A stretch of 64,000 bases of DNA from Microbacterium maritypicum MF109 (GCF_000455825.1 NZ_ATAO01000239.1:1-64000), one strand, 5' to 3'. Counted from the stretch's first letter, positions 17,441 to 32,234 are shown. Numbers and translations are program-made. The notes: generated by a model from the sequence alone, not told the origin.

Positions 17441-17458
17441 AGACGGTGTCAGGGTACG

Positions 17459-17494
17459 GAAGAAGCCGCCGCGATGACTCGCGGCGGCTTCTTC
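17459..17494. terminator. Bidirectional terminator
   Basis: A perfect 16-bp stem (17459-17474 with 17479-17494) around a TGAC loop, flanked by TTC/GAA-rich ends. It sits between the convergent HEVGH gene and rbpA and can serve both. Confidence 0.9.
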
Positions 17495-17510
17495 GATGGT
17501 CAGACCGAGG

Positions 17511-17864
17511 TCACTGGCCCCGGCGCTCGCGCAGCTGCGTGAGCGCGTCGTCCAGAAGCTGGACGGCTTCCTCGTCGGTACGACGCTCCTTCACGTAGGC
17601 GAGGTGCGTCTTGTACGGCTCCGCCTTCGCGAGCGCAGGAGGATTCTCCTTGTCGCGGCCGGCAGGAAGACCCGATTGCGGGTGATCGATCGTTTCCGGG
17701 ATCTCCTCTTCGGGGAGACCGGCGGCGAAGTAGCGCACGGTCTCGTTGCCGAGACCGTCCCAGTACGAGACTGCGATGCGGTCGGCGTGATAACCGTGGT
17801 CCTGCTCGCCCATGGGGCCCGAGCCGACACGGGTGCCGCGGATCGCGTTTCCACCGGTAGCCAT
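17511..17864 (-). CDS. rbpA: RNA polymerase-binding protein RbpA
   Basis: A 117-residue actinobacterial transcription factor that binds principal sigma factors and RNA polymerase and stabilises open complexes. Recognisable are MATGGNAIRGTRVGSGP at the N-terminus, RIAVSYWDGLGN (about 30-40), and the C-terminal sigma-interaction helices with KTHLAYVKERR (about 85-95). Its ATG overlaps the secG stop by one base (TGATG). Longer readings in this frame run through secG and tpiA and are not real. Confidence 0.95.
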   Translation of the reverse strand: MATGGNAIRGTRVGSGPMGEQDHGYHADRIAVSYWDGLGNETVRYFAAGLPEEEIPETIDHPQSGLPAGRDKENPPALAKAEPYKTHLAYVKERRTDEEAVQLLDDALTQLRERRGQ

Positions 17865-18112
17865 CAGATGACCTCGAATTTCGTGATGAGGCCCAGCGCG
17901 ACGATGGAGACGAACCACGTCAGAGCCAGGACGACGGTGAAGCGGTTCAGGTTCCGCTCCGCGAGCCCGGAAGAGCCGACCGCTGAGGTCATGCCTCCAC
18001 CGAACATGTCGGACAGGCCACCGCCGCGGCCTTTGTGCAAGAGGATGAGGAGGGTCAGCAGAACGCTGGTGATGCCCAGCACGACCTGCAGGACGAACTC
18101 GAGAATTGCCAC
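17864..18112 (-). CDS. secG: Preprotein translocase subunit SecG
   Basis: An 82-residue inner-membrane component of the SecYEG channel. Two hydrophobic helices (about 5-24 and 58-78) flank the conserved loop HKGRGGGLSDMFGGG. It is followed by rbpA with a one-base overlap and lies after the tpiA terminator, the usual actinobacterial glycolysis-secG order. Confidence 0.95.
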   Translation of the reverse strand: MAILEFVLQVVLGITSVLLTLLILLHKGRGGGLSDMFGGGMTSAVGSSGLAERNLNRFTVVLALTWFVSIVALGLITKFEVI

Positions 18113-18165
18113 GAGAAAGAGCCTTTCGCTGGGGCCGGAGCGCCCCCGTAACGGTCAAGTATACG

Positions 18166-18193
18166 GTGCAGCGGGGCCGAAGCCCCGCTGCAC
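18166..18193 (-). terminator. Terminator of the gap-pgk-tpiA operon
   Basis: A perfect 12-bp stem (18166-18177 with 18182-18193) and a 4-base loop; its right arm touches the tpiA stop codon at 18194-18196. Confidence 0.75.
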
Positions 18194-18985
18194 TCACACG
18201 CCGACGTGCTTCTCGAAGCGGATGATCGCGGCGAACTCGTCCACGACGAGGCTCGCCCCGCCGACCAGAGCGCCGTCCACATCGGGTTCGCGCATGAAGC
18301 TGGCGATGTTGCCCGACTTCACCGAGCCGCCGTAGAGGATGCGCGTGCGCGCAGCCGCTTCGTCGCCCAGGACCTTCGCGATGACGGCTCGCAGTGCGGC
18401 GCAGACATCCTGCGCCTGCTGCGGGGTCGCTGCCTGGCCGGAGCCGATCGCCCACACGGGCTCGTATGCCACGACGATGTCCGCCTTCGGCGAGACGCCC
18501 TCGAGCGCGGCCTCGAGCTGGGACACCGGGACCGCACTGGCGCCGAACTTCTCGAGGTCTCCCGCTGTCTCGCCGACGCAGATCACCGGGACGAGTCCGT
18601 GCTTGAGCGAGGCCTTCACCTTGGCAGCCACGATGTCGTCGCCCTCGGAGTGGTACTCACGGCGTTCGGAGTGACCGATGATGACGTACTTCGCGTCGAG
18701 CTTCGCCAAGAATGCCCCCGACACCTCACCGGTGTACGCACCGGAGTCGTGTGCCGAGACGTCCTGCGCTCCGAGCGCGAACGGGATCTTGTCCGCGTCG
18801 ATGAGCGTCTGCACGCTGCGGATGTCCGTGAACGGCGGGAAGACCGCCACCTCGACCGATCCGTCTTCGTGCTTCGCGTCCTTCAACGTCCAGTGCAGCT
18901 TCTGCACGAACGCGACCGCCTGCAGGTGGTCGAGATTCATCTTCCAGTTTCCCGCGATCAGCGGGGTACGGGAGTTCACGCCCAT
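18194..18985 (-). CDS. tpiA: Triose-phosphate isomerase
   Basis: Interconverts dihydroxyacetone phosphate and glyceraldehyde-3-phosphate. The 263-residue protein shows AGNWKMN (about 11-17), the electrophilic His in IGHSERREY (about 100-108), the catalytic Glu in [11 protein letters not shown] (about 173-183) and GGSVKSGN. It overlaps pgk by 10 bp, so it is translationally coupled. A hairpin terminator abuts the stop. Confidence 0.97.
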   Translation of the reverse strand: MGVNSRTPLIAGNWKMNLDHLQAVAFVQKLHWTLKDAKHEDGSVEVAVFPPFTDIRSVQTLIDADKIPFALGAQDVSAHDSGAYTGEVSGAFLAKLDAKYVIIGHSERREYHSEGDDIVAAKVKASLKHGLVPVICVGETAGDLEKFGASAVPVSQLEAALEGVSPKADIVVAYEPVWAIGSGQAATPQQAQDVCAALRAVIAKVLGDEAAARTRILYGGSVKSGNIASFMREPDVDGALVGGASLVVDEFAAIIRFEKHVGV

Positions 18986-20190
18986 CCGAGGACCTCCAGC
19001 CCAGGTAGTTTCTTGCCCTCGAGGAATTCGAGGCTCGCGCCGCCGCCGGTCGAGATGTGACCGAACTGGTCGTCGGAGAAGCCCAGCTGCCGCACGGCCG
19101 CCGCGGAGTCGCCACCGCCGACGACGCTGAGGCCGTCGACCTCGGTGAGCGCCTGCGCCACGGTCTTGGTACCCGCCGCGAACGCCGGGAACTCGAACAC
19201 GCCCATCGGGCCGTTCCAGAACACGGTCTTCGACTCGCGGATGACCTCGGCGAAACGTGCCGCCGTCTCCGGGCCGATGTCGAGGCCGATGCCGGAGGCA
19301 CCGAACGGCGTGGACTCGATCGCATCGGCTGCAGCGACTTCGTGCGCGGCATCGGCGCCGAAGGATGCGGCGACGACGACGTCGGTGGGGAGCACGAGCT
19401 CCACGCCACGCTCCGCCGCCTCCGCGATGTAGCCGCGAACGGTCTCGAGCTGGTCCTCTTCCAGGAGACTCGACGCCACGGCGTGACCCTGTGCCTTGAG
19501 GAAGGTGAACAGCATGCCGCCGCCGACGAGGATCTTGTCGACGCGCGGCAGCAGGTGCGAGATGACGCCGAGCTTGTCGCTGACCTTGGAGCCGCCGAGC
19601 ACGACCGCGTACGGACGCTCGGGATTCTCGGTCAGACGGTCGAGCACGTCGAGTTCGGTCGCGATCAGCAGACCGGCCGCGGACGGGAGCAGCTCGGCGA
19701 GCTCGTAGACGCTCGCCTGCTTGCGGTGCACGACCCCGAACCCATCGGAGACCAGCACATCGCCGAGCTCCGCGAGTTCGGCTGCGAAAGCCGCACGGGT
19801 GGCGTCATCCTTCGAGGTCTCCCCCGGGTTGAACCGCAGGTTCTCGATGACGACGACTCCGCCGTCCTCGAGGGACTCCACGGCGTCCTTCGCCGACTCG
19901 CCGACCGTGTCGCGTGCGAACGCGACCGGGGCACCGAGCAGCTCGGACAGGCGCTGGGCCACCGGCTCCAGGCTGTACTTCGGGTCGGGCGCGCCGTCCG
20001 GCCGCCCGAGGTGAGAGCACACGACGACGCGGGCGCCCGCATTGATGAGTGCGTTGAGGGTCGGCAACGAGGCGCGGACACGGCCATCGTCCGTGATGAT
20101 CCCGTCCCGCAGGGGGACGTTGAGATCACAACGGACGATGACGCGCTTGCCCTCGAGCGACCCCAGAGTGTCCAGGGTGCGCAGAGTCAT
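18976..20190 (-). CDS. pgk: Phosphoglycerate kinase
   Basis: Transfers phosphate from 1,3-bisphosphoglycerate to ADP. The 404-residue enzyme has the N-terminal signature [14 protein letters not shown] (about 18-31), SHLGRPDG (about 58-65), [14 protein letters not shown] and the C-terminal [11 protein letters not shown] nucleotide loop. It begins 10 bp after gap and overlaps tpiA by 10 bp, within the gap-pgk-tpiA operon. Confidence 0.97.
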   Translation of the reverse strand: MTLRTLDTLGSLEGKRVIVRCDLNVPLRDGIITDDGRVRASLPTLNALINAGARVVVCSHLGRPDGAPDPKYSLEPVAQRLSELLGAPVAFARDTVGESAKDAVESLEDGGVVVIENLRFNPGETSKDDATRAAFAAELAELGDVLVSDGFGVVHRKQASVYELAELLPSAAGLLIATELDVLDRLTENPERPYAVVLGGSKVSDKLGVISHLLPRVDKILVGGGMLFTFLKAQGHAVASSLLEEDQLETVRGYIAEAAERGVELVLPTDVVVAASFGADAAHEVAAADAIESTPFGASGIGLDIGPETAARFAEVIRESKTVFWNGPMGVFEFPAFAAGTKTVAQALTEVDGLSVVGGGDSAAAVRQLGFSDDQFGHISTGGGASLEFLEGKKLPGLEVLGWA

Positions 20191-20200
20191 GTGTCTGAGC

Positions 20201-21211
<1,011 letters not shown>

Positions 21212-21287
21212 TCAGGTCTCCCTGTTTCTCGTGCACTGCACGCTGCTTTCCAGCACGCGTGGAGCGCGGGGTTTTTTGGCTGAGAGG

Positions 21288-21319
21288 GCGTCCCGACGAG
21301 CCGTGGCCCGTCGGGACGC
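21288..21319 (-). terminator. Terminator of sodA
   Basis: GCGTCCCGACG at 21288-21298 pairs perfectly with 21309-21319 around a 10-base loop, just past the sodA stop. A run of six T on the plus strand lies 13 bp further on. Confidence 0.75.
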
Positions 21320-21326
21320 GACCCGA

Positions 21327-21953
21327 TTACGACAGTACCAGCAGGCCGTTCGTCTGCTTGCGGGCGACCTCGAGGCGCTGGGCGACGTTCTCCCAGTTCG
21401 CGATGTTCCACGCGGCCTTGACGTAGTCGGCCTTCACGTTGAGGTAGTCGAGGTAGAAGGCGTGCTCCCACATGTCGAGCTGGAACAGCGGGATCGTGCC
21501 CTGCGCGGTGTTCGACTGCTGGTCGAACAGCTGCTGGATGATCAGACGCGAGCCGATCGAATCCCAGCTGAGGACCGCCCACCCGGATCCCTGGATGCCG
21601 GTCGCCGCTGCCGTGAAGTGCGCCTGGAACTTCTCGAACGAGCCGAAGTACTCGTCGATCGCCGCCTTCAGCTCACCCTCGGGCTGACCGCCGCCGTTCG
21701 GCGACAGGTTCGTCCAGAAGATCGAGTGGTTGACGTGACCGCCGAGGTTGAAGGCGAGGTCCTTCTCGAGCTTGTTGACGTTCGCGAGGTTTCCGCTCTC
21801 GCGCGCCTCGGCGAGCTGGTCGAGTGCGGTGTTCGCACCCGTCACGTAGGCCTGGTGGTGCTTGTCGTGGTGCAGCTCCATGATCTTGCCGCTGATGTGC
21901 GGCTCCAGGGCTGCGAAGTCGTAGGGAAGGTCGGGGAGCGTGTAGGTCGCCAT
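21327..21953 (-). CDS. sodA: Superoxide dismutase (Mn/Fe type)
   Basis: Dismutates superoxide in the cytosol. The 208-residue enzyme shows metal ligands in MELHHDKHH (about 25-33), the His in NHSIFW, and the C-terminal DMWEHAFYLDY with Asp and His ligands. GSGWAVLSWD is typical. Mn versus Fe cannot be decided reliably. ATG 21953 (MATYTLPDLPYDF) is the family start; an in-frame ATG five codons upstream is less likely. It lies between whiA and gap with its own terminator. Confidence 0.95.
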   Translation of the reverse strand: MATYTLPDLPYDFAALEPHISGKIMELHHDKHHQAYVTGANTALDQLAEARESGNLANVNKLEKDLAFNLGGHVNHSIFWTNLSPNGGGQPEGELKAAIDEYFGSFEKFQAHFTAAATGIQGSGWAVLSWDSIGSRLIIQQLFDQQSNTAQGTIPLFQLDMWEHAFYLDYLNVKADYVKAAWNIANWENVAQRLEVARKQTNGLLVLS

Positions 21954-22089
21954 ATCGCTTTCATCCAATCCGCGCCGCGCCGCGGCGCTTGCCGATCCTC
22001 CGCGCCGCCGATGTGCGGCGTAGAGCGGACGTGATTCATCCTACTGACGACAACGCGGCGGCGCCCCCGATCCTTCCGTCGTATGACGA

Positions 22090-22124
22090 AAGACCCGCCG
22101 TCCGGGTGCCGGTCGGCGGGTCTT
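22090..22124 (-). terminator. Terminator of whiA
   Basis: AAGACCCGCCG at 22090-22100 pairs perfectly with 22114-22124 around a 13-base loop, 15 bp past the whiA stop. Confidence 0.8.
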
Positions 22125-22138
22125 GGTCGAGAGGCGGA

Positions 22139-23116
22139 TCAGACGTCGAGTCCGACGGGGACCGCGGCTTCCGTTCCGGGGATGCCCTCCTGCTGCGCGC
22201 GCTTGTCGGCCATCGCGAGCAGACGGCGGATGCGGCCGGCGACGGCGTCCTTCGTCAGGGGCGGGTCGGCGTGGTGGCCGAGCTCGTCGAGGCTGGCGTC
22301 GCGGTGCGCCAGACGGAGTTCGCCGGCCACCTTGAGATGATCGGGGACTTCGTCGGCCAGGATCTCCAGTGCGCGCTCGACACGTGCGCACGCCGCGACA
22401 GCGGCCTGTGCGGAACGGCGGAGGTTCGCGTCGTCGAAGTTCACGAGACGGTTGACGCCGGCACGCACCTCACGGCGCTGGCGGAGCTCCTCCCACGCGA
22501 TGGCGGTCTTCTGTGCACCCATCTCGTTGAGGATGGTGCGGATCGCCTCGCCCTCGCGCACGACCACGCGGGGCATCCCGCGCACCTCGCGCGCCTTGGC
22601 GGCGACTCCAAGGCGGTGCGCCGCACCGACGAGGGCCATCGCGGCCTCCGACGAGGGGCAGACGACCTCGAGCATGGCCGAGCGTCCGGGCTCGCTCAGG
22701 GATCCTGCGGCGAGGAAGGCACCGCGCCACAGTCCGGCGACCTCGGCCCGCGAGCCGGTGGTGAGCCTGTTGGGCAATCCGCGCACGGGGCGCCGACGCT
22801 GGTCGAGCAGCCCGGTCTGACGGGCGAGGGTCTCCCCCTGCGCGATCACGCGCACCGCCCAGCGTGCGCCGTCGTTCGCGGTGCTCGACTGGACCTGGGC
22901 GATCTCGGGTCGCACACCGTAGATCTCGGCGAGGTCACGAGCGACGCGGCGCGCAAGGGTCTCCGCGTCGACCTCGGCCTCCACGGCCACGCGACCGGCG
23001 ATCGAATGCAGACCACCGGCGAACCGGAGGATGGCGGTCACTTCCGCGACTCGCACCGTCGGGGGTGCATTGCGGATGCTGACCAGCTCGGCCTTGACGT
23101 CGGTGGTTAGTGCCAC
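22139..23116 (-). CDS. whiA: DNA-binding protein WhiA
   Basis: A 325-residue regulator with a LAGLIDADG-like N-terminal domain (about 1-210, including [12 protein letters not shown]) and a C-terminal helix-turn-helix (about 230-310: [41 protein letters not shown]). It controls sporulation genes in Streptomyces; in non-sporulating actinobacteria it is linked to cell division. GTG 23116 has AAGGAG upstream. It directly follows rapZ; the yvcK gene usually found between them is missing. Confidence 0.95.
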   Translation of the reverse strand: MALTTDVKAELVSIRNAPPTVRVAEVTAILRFAGGLHSIAGRVAVEAEVDAETLARRVARDLAEIYGVRPEIAQVQSSTANDGARWAVRVIAQGETLARQTGLLDQRRRPVRGLPNRLTTGSRAEVAGLWRGAFLAAGSLSEPGRSAMLEVVCPSSEAAMALVGAAHRLGVAAKAREVRGMPRVVVREGEAIRTILNEMGAQKTAIAWEELRQRREVRAGVNRLVNFDDANLRRSAQAAVAACARVERALEILADEVPDHLKVAGELRLAHRDASLDELGHHADPPLTKDAVAGRIRRLLAMADKRAQQEGIPGTEAAVPVGLDV

Positions 23117-23183
23117 GACACTCCTTCACGTTCACGCGCCGGATCGCGACGCAAACGTCCAGCTTACTCGGCCGGACGGCCCG

Positions 23184-24056
23184 CTACTCTCGGCCCAGGT
23201 CCCGGTGACGGACGTTCACGGCGACGCCCGGGATCGCGGCGAGGCGGCGCGACAGCTCCTCCGACATGGCGACGGAGCGGTGCTTTCCCCCCGTGCAGCC
23301 GATCGCGATCGTCGAGTGACTCTTGTTCTCGCGCTGATATCCCTCGAGCACCGGCACCAGCGCCGCGGAGTAGGCGTCCAGGAATTCCATCGCGCCATCC
23401 CGGGAGAGCACGTACTCGCGAACAGTCTCGTCCTGCCCCGTCAGACCCCGCAGCTCCTCGTTCCAGAACGGGTTCGGCAGGAATCGCATGTCCGCGACGA
23501 TGTCGACATCCGTCGGCAGCCCGTACTTGAACCCGAAGCTGAGCAGCGTGACCCGGTGTCGCGCCTCCCCCTCCTCGGAGAAGATGTCGGAGACCTGGGT
23601 GGCGAGCTGGTGGATGTTGAGCGTCGACGTGTCGATCACCAGGTCGGCTGCTTCCCGGATCGGCGCGAGCCGGGCTCGCTCGATGCGGATGCCGTCGAGC
23701 AGGGTACCTTCGCCCTGCAGCGGGTGCGGTCTCCGCACGGACTCGAACCGACGCACCAGGACGTCGTCGGACGCGTCGAGGAAGAGCACGCGAACGGAAC
23801 CGCGGGAGCGCAGTGCGCGCGCCACGCCGGGAAAGTCGTCGAAGAGGTTGCGTCCGCGCACATCGACGACCGCCGCGACCTTCGGCAGAGCAGTGCCGCC
23901 CATATCGGTCAGATCGAGCAGCGGACGCAGGATCTGCGGAGGCAGGTTGTCGACGACGTACCAGCCGAGATCCTCGAGTGCGTTCGCCACCGTCGTCCGA
24001 CCTGCGCCGGACATTCCCGTGACGATGAGGAACTCGCCCTTCTCCCCGTCAGTCAT
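23184..24056 (-). CDS. rapZ: RNase adapter protein RapZ (YvcJ family)
   Basis: A P-loop nucleotide-binding protein of 290 residues. Walker A is GMSGAGRTT (about 14-22). Further family segments are YVVDNLPP (about 33-40), [21 protein letters not shown] (split over about 92-112) and [14 protein letters not shown] near the C-terminus. E. coli RapZ adapts RNase E to a small RNA, but the function of actinobacterial homologues is not settled. It follows uvrC by 34 bp and precedes whiA by 67 bp. Confidence 0.93.
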   Translation of the reverse strand: MTDGEKGEFLIVTGMSGAGRTTVANALEDLGWYVVDNLPPQILRPLLDLTDMGGTALPKVAAVVDVRGRNLFDDFPGVARALRSRGSVRVLFLDASDDVLVRRFESVRRPHPLQGEGTLLDGIRIERARLAPIREAADLVIDTSTLNIHQLATQVSDIFSEEGEARHRVTLLSFGFKYGLPTDVDIVADMRFLPNPFWNEELRGLTGQDETVREYVLSRDGAMEFLDAYSAALVPVLEGYQRENKSHSTIAIGCTGGKHRSVAMSEELSRRLAAIPGVAVNVRHRDLGRE

Positions 24057-24090
24057 TGCTCAGTGCTCCCTCTCCCCCTCGGCCTCCAGC

Positions 24091-25994
24091 CTAGCGAGTG
24101 GACAGGTGCGTGTGGATGTTCTGAGCGAGCACGGGACCGATTCCCTGGACTTCTTCGATCTGTTCCGGCTCGGCGGCGCGGAGAGCGGTCACCGAACCGA
24201 AGTGCTTGAGCAGCACCTTGATGCGGGAGGCCCCGAGTCCCGGTACCTCGGCGAGCACCGAGCCGATGTCGTTGCGCCGCCTTTTCCGCTGATGCGTGAT
24301 CGCGAACCGGTGCGCCTCGTCGCGCAGGCGCTGCAGAAGGTACAGGGCTTCGCTCGTGCGGGGCAGGATCACGGGGAAGTCCTCGCCGGGGAGCCAGACC
24401 TCCTCGAGACGCTTGGCGATGCCGCAGACCGCGATCTCGGTGTGTCCGGCGTCGCGGAGCGCTCGGGCCGCGGCCTCCACCTGCGGCTGTCCCCCATCGA
24501 CGAGGAGCAGCTGCGGCGGATAGGCGAATCGGGGCTTGCGTCGCACCGTCGCCTCCCCGACGTCTTCCGCCACGACCTCGTCGGTCGTCGGGTCGATGGC
24601 CTCGGGCTCTTCGGGACGATCGAGGTAGGCCAGACGGCGACGGAGCACCTGGTACATGGAATCGGTGTCGTCGGTCGTCTCGGCGATGTTGAACGACCGG
24701 TACTGGTCTTTACGGGGAAGCCCGTCTTCGAACACCACCATCGACGCGACGACATTCGTGCCACCGAGGTGGGAGATGTCGAAGCACTCGATGCGCAGCG
24801 GCGCTTCGTCCATGCCGAGCGCCTCCTGCAGGTCGGTCAGCGCCTGGGTTCGAGCGACATAGTCGGTCGTGCGTCGCGTCTTGTGCCGGATCAGTGCCTG
24901 CTGCGCGTTGAGCGTGGCGGTGCGCATGAGGTCGGCACGCTGGCCGCGCTGCGCGACCGCGATCTCGACCTTCTTGCCGCGGCGCTCACGCAGCCACACC
25001 TCGAGCTCCGCAGCGTCATCGGGCAGTGTCGGAACCAGAATCCGACGCGGAACGTCCTGCGCCTCTCCGTAGGCCCGCTGCAGCACCTGCTCGACGAGCT
25101 CGCCGCTGGAGATGTCGATCTCCTTCTCGATGGTCAGGGCGCGCACACCACGCACCCTGCCGCCACGGATCACGAAGTGCTGGACTGCGGCGGCGAGTTC
25201 GTCTTCCGCGATCCCGAACAGATCGGCGTCCTCGTCGCTGGGGAGGACCAGTGCGCTCTTGCCCAGCACGGCTTCGATCGCCGAGAGCTTGTCACGGTAC
25301 TTGGCCGCTGCTTCATAGTCCATCGCCGCGGATGCCGCCAGCATCCGTTTCGTGAGCTCGCGGGTGAAACGCTCGTCGCCACCTGCCATGAAGGCGACGA
25401 AGTCGTCGACCATGGCACGGTGCTCCTCGATGCTCACGGTCATCGAGCAGGGGCCCCCGCACTTGCCGATCTGCCCGGGGAAGCACGGACGGCCTGTCTG
25501 CATGGCACGCCGGTAGCTGGAGTCGCTGCACGTGCGGATCGGGAAGGCCTTGATCATCAGGTCGATGGTCTCGTGCACCGCCCAGACCTTCGGGAACGGA
25601 CCGAAGTACCGTGCGCCGGGGATCTTGCGGTTGCGGGTGACGATCACTCGGGGTGCTTCGTCCGCGAGGGTCACGGCCATGAACGGGTAGGACTTGTCGT
25701 CCTTGTAGCGCACGTTGAAGGGCGGATCGAACTCCTTGATCCACATGTATTCGAGCTGCAGCGAATCGACATCGGTGGGGACGACCGTCCACTCGACGGA
25801 CGACGCGGTGGTGACCATACGACGGGTGCGCTCATGCAGCGTGCGCAGCGGTGCGAAGTAGTTCGACAGACGCTGACGCAGGTTCTTCGCCTTGCCCACG
25901 TAGAGCACCCGGCCGGCAGAGTCGCGGAAGCGGTACACGCCGGGGTCGGTGGGAATCTCCCCCGGCCTCGGCTTGTACGACAGCACATCGGCCA

Positions 25995-25995
<1 letters not shown>
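24091..25995 (-). CDS. uvrC: Excinuclease ABC subunit C
   Basis: Endonuclease of nucleotide excision repair, making both incisions around a lesion. The 634 residues hold a GIY-YIG domain ([20 protein letters not shown], about 19-38), a UVR segment at about 205-235 ([13 protein letters not shown]), an RNase H-like 5' endonuclease domain (about 385-540), and C-terminal tandem helix-hairpin-helix ([20 protein letters not shown]). Its ATG overlaps the uvrA stop by one base (TGATG), so it is coupled to uvrA. Confidence 0.97.
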
Positions 25996-28883
<2,888 letters not shown>

Positions 28884-28892
28884 CGAACAAGT

Positions 28893-29486
28893 CTACGAGG
28901 GGCCACGGACATTGGCTCCGCGAGGACGCTCGGCGACCGATTCCTCTCCCGCCGATCGTGCCGGCCGCGGCACATCCGAGCTCCGGACGGCTCTCAGTGC
29001 CAGCCCGACACCGAGCACGAGCATCACTGCGGCGAGCGGGGCGAGCGCCGTGATCCCCTGCTCGACGTTCGACGGCGCCAGCAACCAGGCCGCGAGGACG
29101 ACGGGCTGCGCCAGCAGCTGGATGACGCAGAAGCGCGACAGGCTCGGTCCCAGGACGGCGAGGGCGACACGCGAGGAGATCGGGATCACGAGGCTCAACG
29201 ATGCGAGCACGTGGATCGCGTGGACGAGCAGGACGGCGAGGGCTGTGCGTCCCGGATCGGGTGGGGTCAGGAGGACTCCGAACACCAGGCACGCCGCCGC
29301 GAACCACGCCGCCAGGGACCGCGGGAGCACGACAGCGAGGACCGCGGCGATCACCGCCACGCCCTGCCACAACGGGAATGGAACGAGCACGACCGCCCCT
29401 GCCCACACCATCGCGACGAGCAGGAGCCGCACCGTGACGCCGGGCGCAGCCGCCCGCACCCGGAACGAACGGAGACCGCGTCTCAC
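28893..29486 (-). CDS. Membrane protein of the MoxR/DUF58 operon
   Basis: A 197-residue integral membrane protein with about five hydrophobic segments (for example [50 protein letters not shown] and [14 protein letters not shown]). No known enzyme motif. The start is read as GTG 29486, overlapping the DUF58 stop by four bases (GTGA), rather than an ATG 25 codons upstream. Last gene of the moxR operon; may support assembly or surface work of the MoxR-DUF58 system. Confidence 0.75.
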   Translation of the reverse strand: MRRGLRSFRVRAAAPGVTVRLLLVAMVWAGAVVLVPFPLWQGVAVIAAVLAVVLPRSLAAWFAAACLVFGVLLTPPDPGRTALAVLLVHAIHVLASLSLVIPISSRVALAVLGPSLSRFCVIQLLAQPVVLAAWLLAPSNVEQGITALAPLAAVMLVLGVGLALRAVRSSDVPRPARSAGEESVAERPRGANVRGPS

Positions 29487-30796
29487 CGCCGCACCGTCCG
29501 CATCCGCTGCTGACGGAGCGCCGCGAGCCGCATCGCGACGTCGACGTCCTGATCCGTCCACGCGACGACCTCTACGCCGGCATGCCGGAGCTCGACGAGA
29601 ATGTCCGCGCGTTCCGCGAGCAGGGTCCGGAGCGCGATGCGCTGCTCACGGCTGAGCCGGCTCTCGTCCGGAGCCGGGAGCACGTCGACGGCGACCACGG
29701 CGTGCCCCGCCGCCCGCCAACGGATGGCGAGCTGGGCGGCGACACCGTCGAAGAACGTGGAGAGCACGAAGACGATGGATCCCGCAGGCACGACCGGCGA
29801 CCGGCGGTACCGGGAGTCCTCGTCACTCTGACCCGTCGCCGCGATCACGTCCCGCACCCGCGCGAGATGACGTGCACCTCCACCGGAGGGAAGGCTGAGA
29901 CCTCCGGGCGACAGCGCGTGGTACGCCACCCGATCACCGACGCCGACCGCCGAAGTGGCGATGGACAGCGCGGCCTCCCGCGCGAGGTCCAGCGAGGTGA
30001 CGCCTGCCCGGTCGGCATCGTCCGCTCCCCAGGCGGCGACGACGGTCCCGAGATCCTCCGCGGTGTCGACCGCGATCACCACCGAGGAATCGCTGAGGGT
30101 GGCAGTGCGTCGCACGAGCAGTTCACCCGGTCGGCGAGCGGCGCGCGCGGTCGCCCGCCAGTCGACGCGGCGCAGTTCGTCGCCGGGGGCGAACGGATGG
30201 ATGTCACGGAAGTCTCCGCCCTGGCCGGGCCGCGATCCCTCATGGGCACCGTGCAGACCCCTCAATCGCGGCGCGACCGGGAGACGCCCGATCCGGACAT
30301 GCCGCGGCGGTGTGTTCCACCGCAGTGCGACGCGAGGAGCAGCCTCGGTGACCCACGCGCCGTCGAGAGCGACCCCGCGCACGGTCACTCCGAGCAGCTC
30401 CAGAGGACCGGAGTGCTGCAGGCGGTTGCGCGACGTGAGGACGGAGCTCCCGACCTTCACGTCGGCGACCCCCGACCGCTGCTCCTCCTGATCGACCGCG
30501 ATCTGGAGCCAGTCGCCGTCGAGGACCGCATCTGCCGCGGCGATGACCTCTGATGAGCCGTCCGAGCGCTCCGGACGTGCACGCAGCTCGATCGACAGCA
30601 CATCGTCACCGGGCCGACGCAGCAGCATCCATGCCGTCGCGAGCGCGAGCGGAAGCCCGATGCCGATCACGTCGGGTCGCGAGAACACGAGCCCCACGGC
30701 AGCGAGGATCGTCGAGCCGGCGAGTCCGATCGCGATCACGGGCGTCCGACTCCAGTGCACGGGGGCACGTGCCGTGACACGGACCTGCTCGGTCAT
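29483..30796 (-). CDS. DUF58 domain-containing protein
   Basis: A 437-residue protein with two N-terminal membrane helices (about 19-60), then a beta-rich extracytoplasmic or cytoplasmic region. The DUF58 core around residue 200-225 contains GDEFRDIHPF-like text ([21 protein letters not shown]), and a von Willebrand A-like fold follows ([12 protein letters not shown]). DUF58 proteins pair with MoxR ATPases; exact function is unknown, with metal-cofactor insertion or cell-envelope roles proposed. It overlaps moxR and the next gene by four bases each. Confidence 0.88.
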   Translation of the reverse strand: MTEQVRVTARAPVHWSRTPVIAIGLAGSTILAAVGLVFSRPDVIGIGLPLALATAWMLLRRPGDDVLSIELRARPERSDGSSEVIAAADAVLDGDWLQIAVDQEEQRSGVADVKVGSSVLTSRNRLQHSGPLELLGVTVRGVALDGAWVTEAAPRVALRWNTPPRHVRIGRLPVAPRLRGLHGAHEGSRPGQGGDFRDIHPFAPGDELRRVDWRATARAARRPGELLVRRTATLSDSSVVIAVDTAEDLGTVVAAWGADDADRAGVTSLDLAREAALSIATSAVGVGDRVAYHALSPGGLSLPSGGGARHLARVRDVIAATGQSDEDSRYRRSPVVPAGSIVFVLSTFFDGVAAQLAIRWRAAGHAVVAVDVLPAPDESRLSREQRIALRTLLAERADILVELRHAGVEVVAWTDQDVDVAMRLAALRQQRMRTVRR

Positions 30797-31764
30797 CGCA
30801 CCGCGGCCACCGTCGGCGGCACCGGTGTAGTCTCGACCACCGTCGCCACGACGGACCGGGGATCCACTCCTTGCGCCCAGGCCTGCGGCGTCAGGGTCAG
30901 CCGGTGCGCGAGCACGGGTTCCGCGATGCGCTTGATGTCGTCCGGCCGCACGTAATCGCGACCGTCCAGGGCCGCGAGTGCGCGGCCGAGCAGGACGAGA
31001 GCCTGCGATCCGCGCGGCGAGGCGCCGACCGCGACATGCGTCGCATCCCGCGTCGACCTCGTGAGCTCCACGCAGTACCGGGCGACATCGGCATCGACGT
31101 GGATCCTCTCGACGGCTTCCTGGATCGCGAGGAGCCCCCGTTCGTCGATGACCGGATCGACGGACGCATCGGGGCTCTGTCGGCGTACGCGGTCGAGGAT
31201 GATGCGCGTCTCATCGTCCGGCCCGGGGTAGCCGACGGCGAGCCGCACCATGAACCGGTCGAGCTGCGCCTCGGGAAGCGCGTACGTGCCCTCGTACTCG
31301 ATCGGATTCGAGGTCGCGATCACGTGGAACGGACGCGGTAGGGCGAAGCTGTTGCCCTCGACCGTGACCTGATGCTCGGCCATCGCCTCCAACATCGCCG
31401 ACTGGGTCTTGGGAGTGGTGCGGTTCACCTCATCGGCCAGGAGCAGGCCGGTGAAGATGGGGCCGGGTCGGAACACGAACTCACCGGAGGCCGGTGCATA
31501 CACGTAGGAGCCGGTGACGTCGCCCGGGAGCATGTCCGGCGTGCACTGCAGGCGACGGAAACCGAGGCCGAGCGCGGACGCCAGGCTCCTCGCCGCGAGA
31601 GTCTTCCCCAACCCCGGAACGTCTTCGAAGAGCACGTGGCCACCCGCGAGGATCGCAGCGAGGGCGATCGTGAGGGGCTCGTCCATCCCGACGACGGCGC
31701 CGCGTACGCTGTCGAGCACTCGACGCCCCGTGGCGGCGATCTGCGTGGTCTCCTGGCTGCTCAT
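30793..31764 (-). CDS. MoxR-family AAA+ ATPase
   Basis: A 323-residue AAA+ chaperone-like ATPase. Walker A lies in EDVPGLGKT (about 47-55), Walker B in LLLADEVNRT (about 107-116) and sensor 1 in VIATSNPIEYEG (about 148-159). The C-terminal lid follows. MoxR proteins remodel or activate partner proteins bearing von Willebrand A-like domains, here the coupled DUF58 protein. Start and stop overlap neighbouring genes by four bases. Confidence 0.93.
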   Translation of the reverse strand: MSSQETTQIAATGRRVLDSVRGAVVGMDEPLTIALAAILAGGHVLFEDVPGLGKTLAARSLASALGLGFRRLQCTPDMLPGDVTGSYVYAPASGEFVFRPGPIFTGLLLADEVNRTTPKTQSAMLEAMAEHQVTVEGNSFALPRPFHVIATSNPIEYEGTYALPEAQLDRFMVRLAVGYPGPDDETRIILDRVRRQSPDASVDPVIDERGLLAIQEAVERIHVDADVARYCVELTRSTRDATHVAVGASPRGSQALVLLGRALAALDGRDYVRPDDIKRIAEPVLAHRLTLTPQAWAQGVDPRSVVATVVETTPVPPTVAAVR

Positions 31765-32234
31765 CCGGTCTCCTCCGTGTCATTCGGGAATCGTTCGATC
31801 GCGTCGAGCACGATCTCGATGTCAGTGCTCCGCACTTCACGACCGTGCAGGGCGTCGCGCACTCCCCCGCCGAGCAGCGCGTCGATGCGCGCGTGATGCG
31901 TGGGATCGTCGAGGTCGAGTCCACGCAGGGCGAGTCGTCTTCTCAACACGCTCTGCACCCGGCGCACGACGACGTGCCCGGCGACTCCCGTGCGCGTGTT
32001 GATCGCCCAGGCCATGCGGGATACCTCCGAGCCGCGCGTCTTGCGGCTCGGCTTCTCGGGGGGCCAGACAGGCCCGACCTCGATGAACTCCTGTCGGCAG
32101 GCGCACACCCCCGCGATGGCGAGGATCATCCAGGCGAAGACGAACGGAACCGGAAAGCCCACCTGGCCGAGCAGGAGCAGGACGATCACAGCGACGGCGG
32201 CACCGACGCCCAGGACCAGGATCCGTCTCTTCAT
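31761..32234 (-). CDS. Small membrane protein of the MoxR operon
   Basis: A 157-residue protein with two N-terminal membrane helices (about 5-23 and 27-45) and a cytosolic C-terminal half rich in charged residues (RVQSVLRRRLALRGLDLDD). No database family is recognised. It overlaps both neighbours by four bases (ATGA), so it belongs to the DUF4129-moxR-DUF58 operon and probably acts in that membrane complex. Confidence 0.75.
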   Translation of the reverse strand: MKRRILVLGVGAAVAVIVLLLLGQVGFPVPFVFAWMILAIAGVCACRQEFIEVGPVWPPEKPSRKTRGSEVSRMAWAINTRTGVAGHVVVRRVQSVLRRRLALRGLDLDDPTHHARIDALLGGGVRDALHGREVRSTDIEIVLDAIERFPNDTEETG

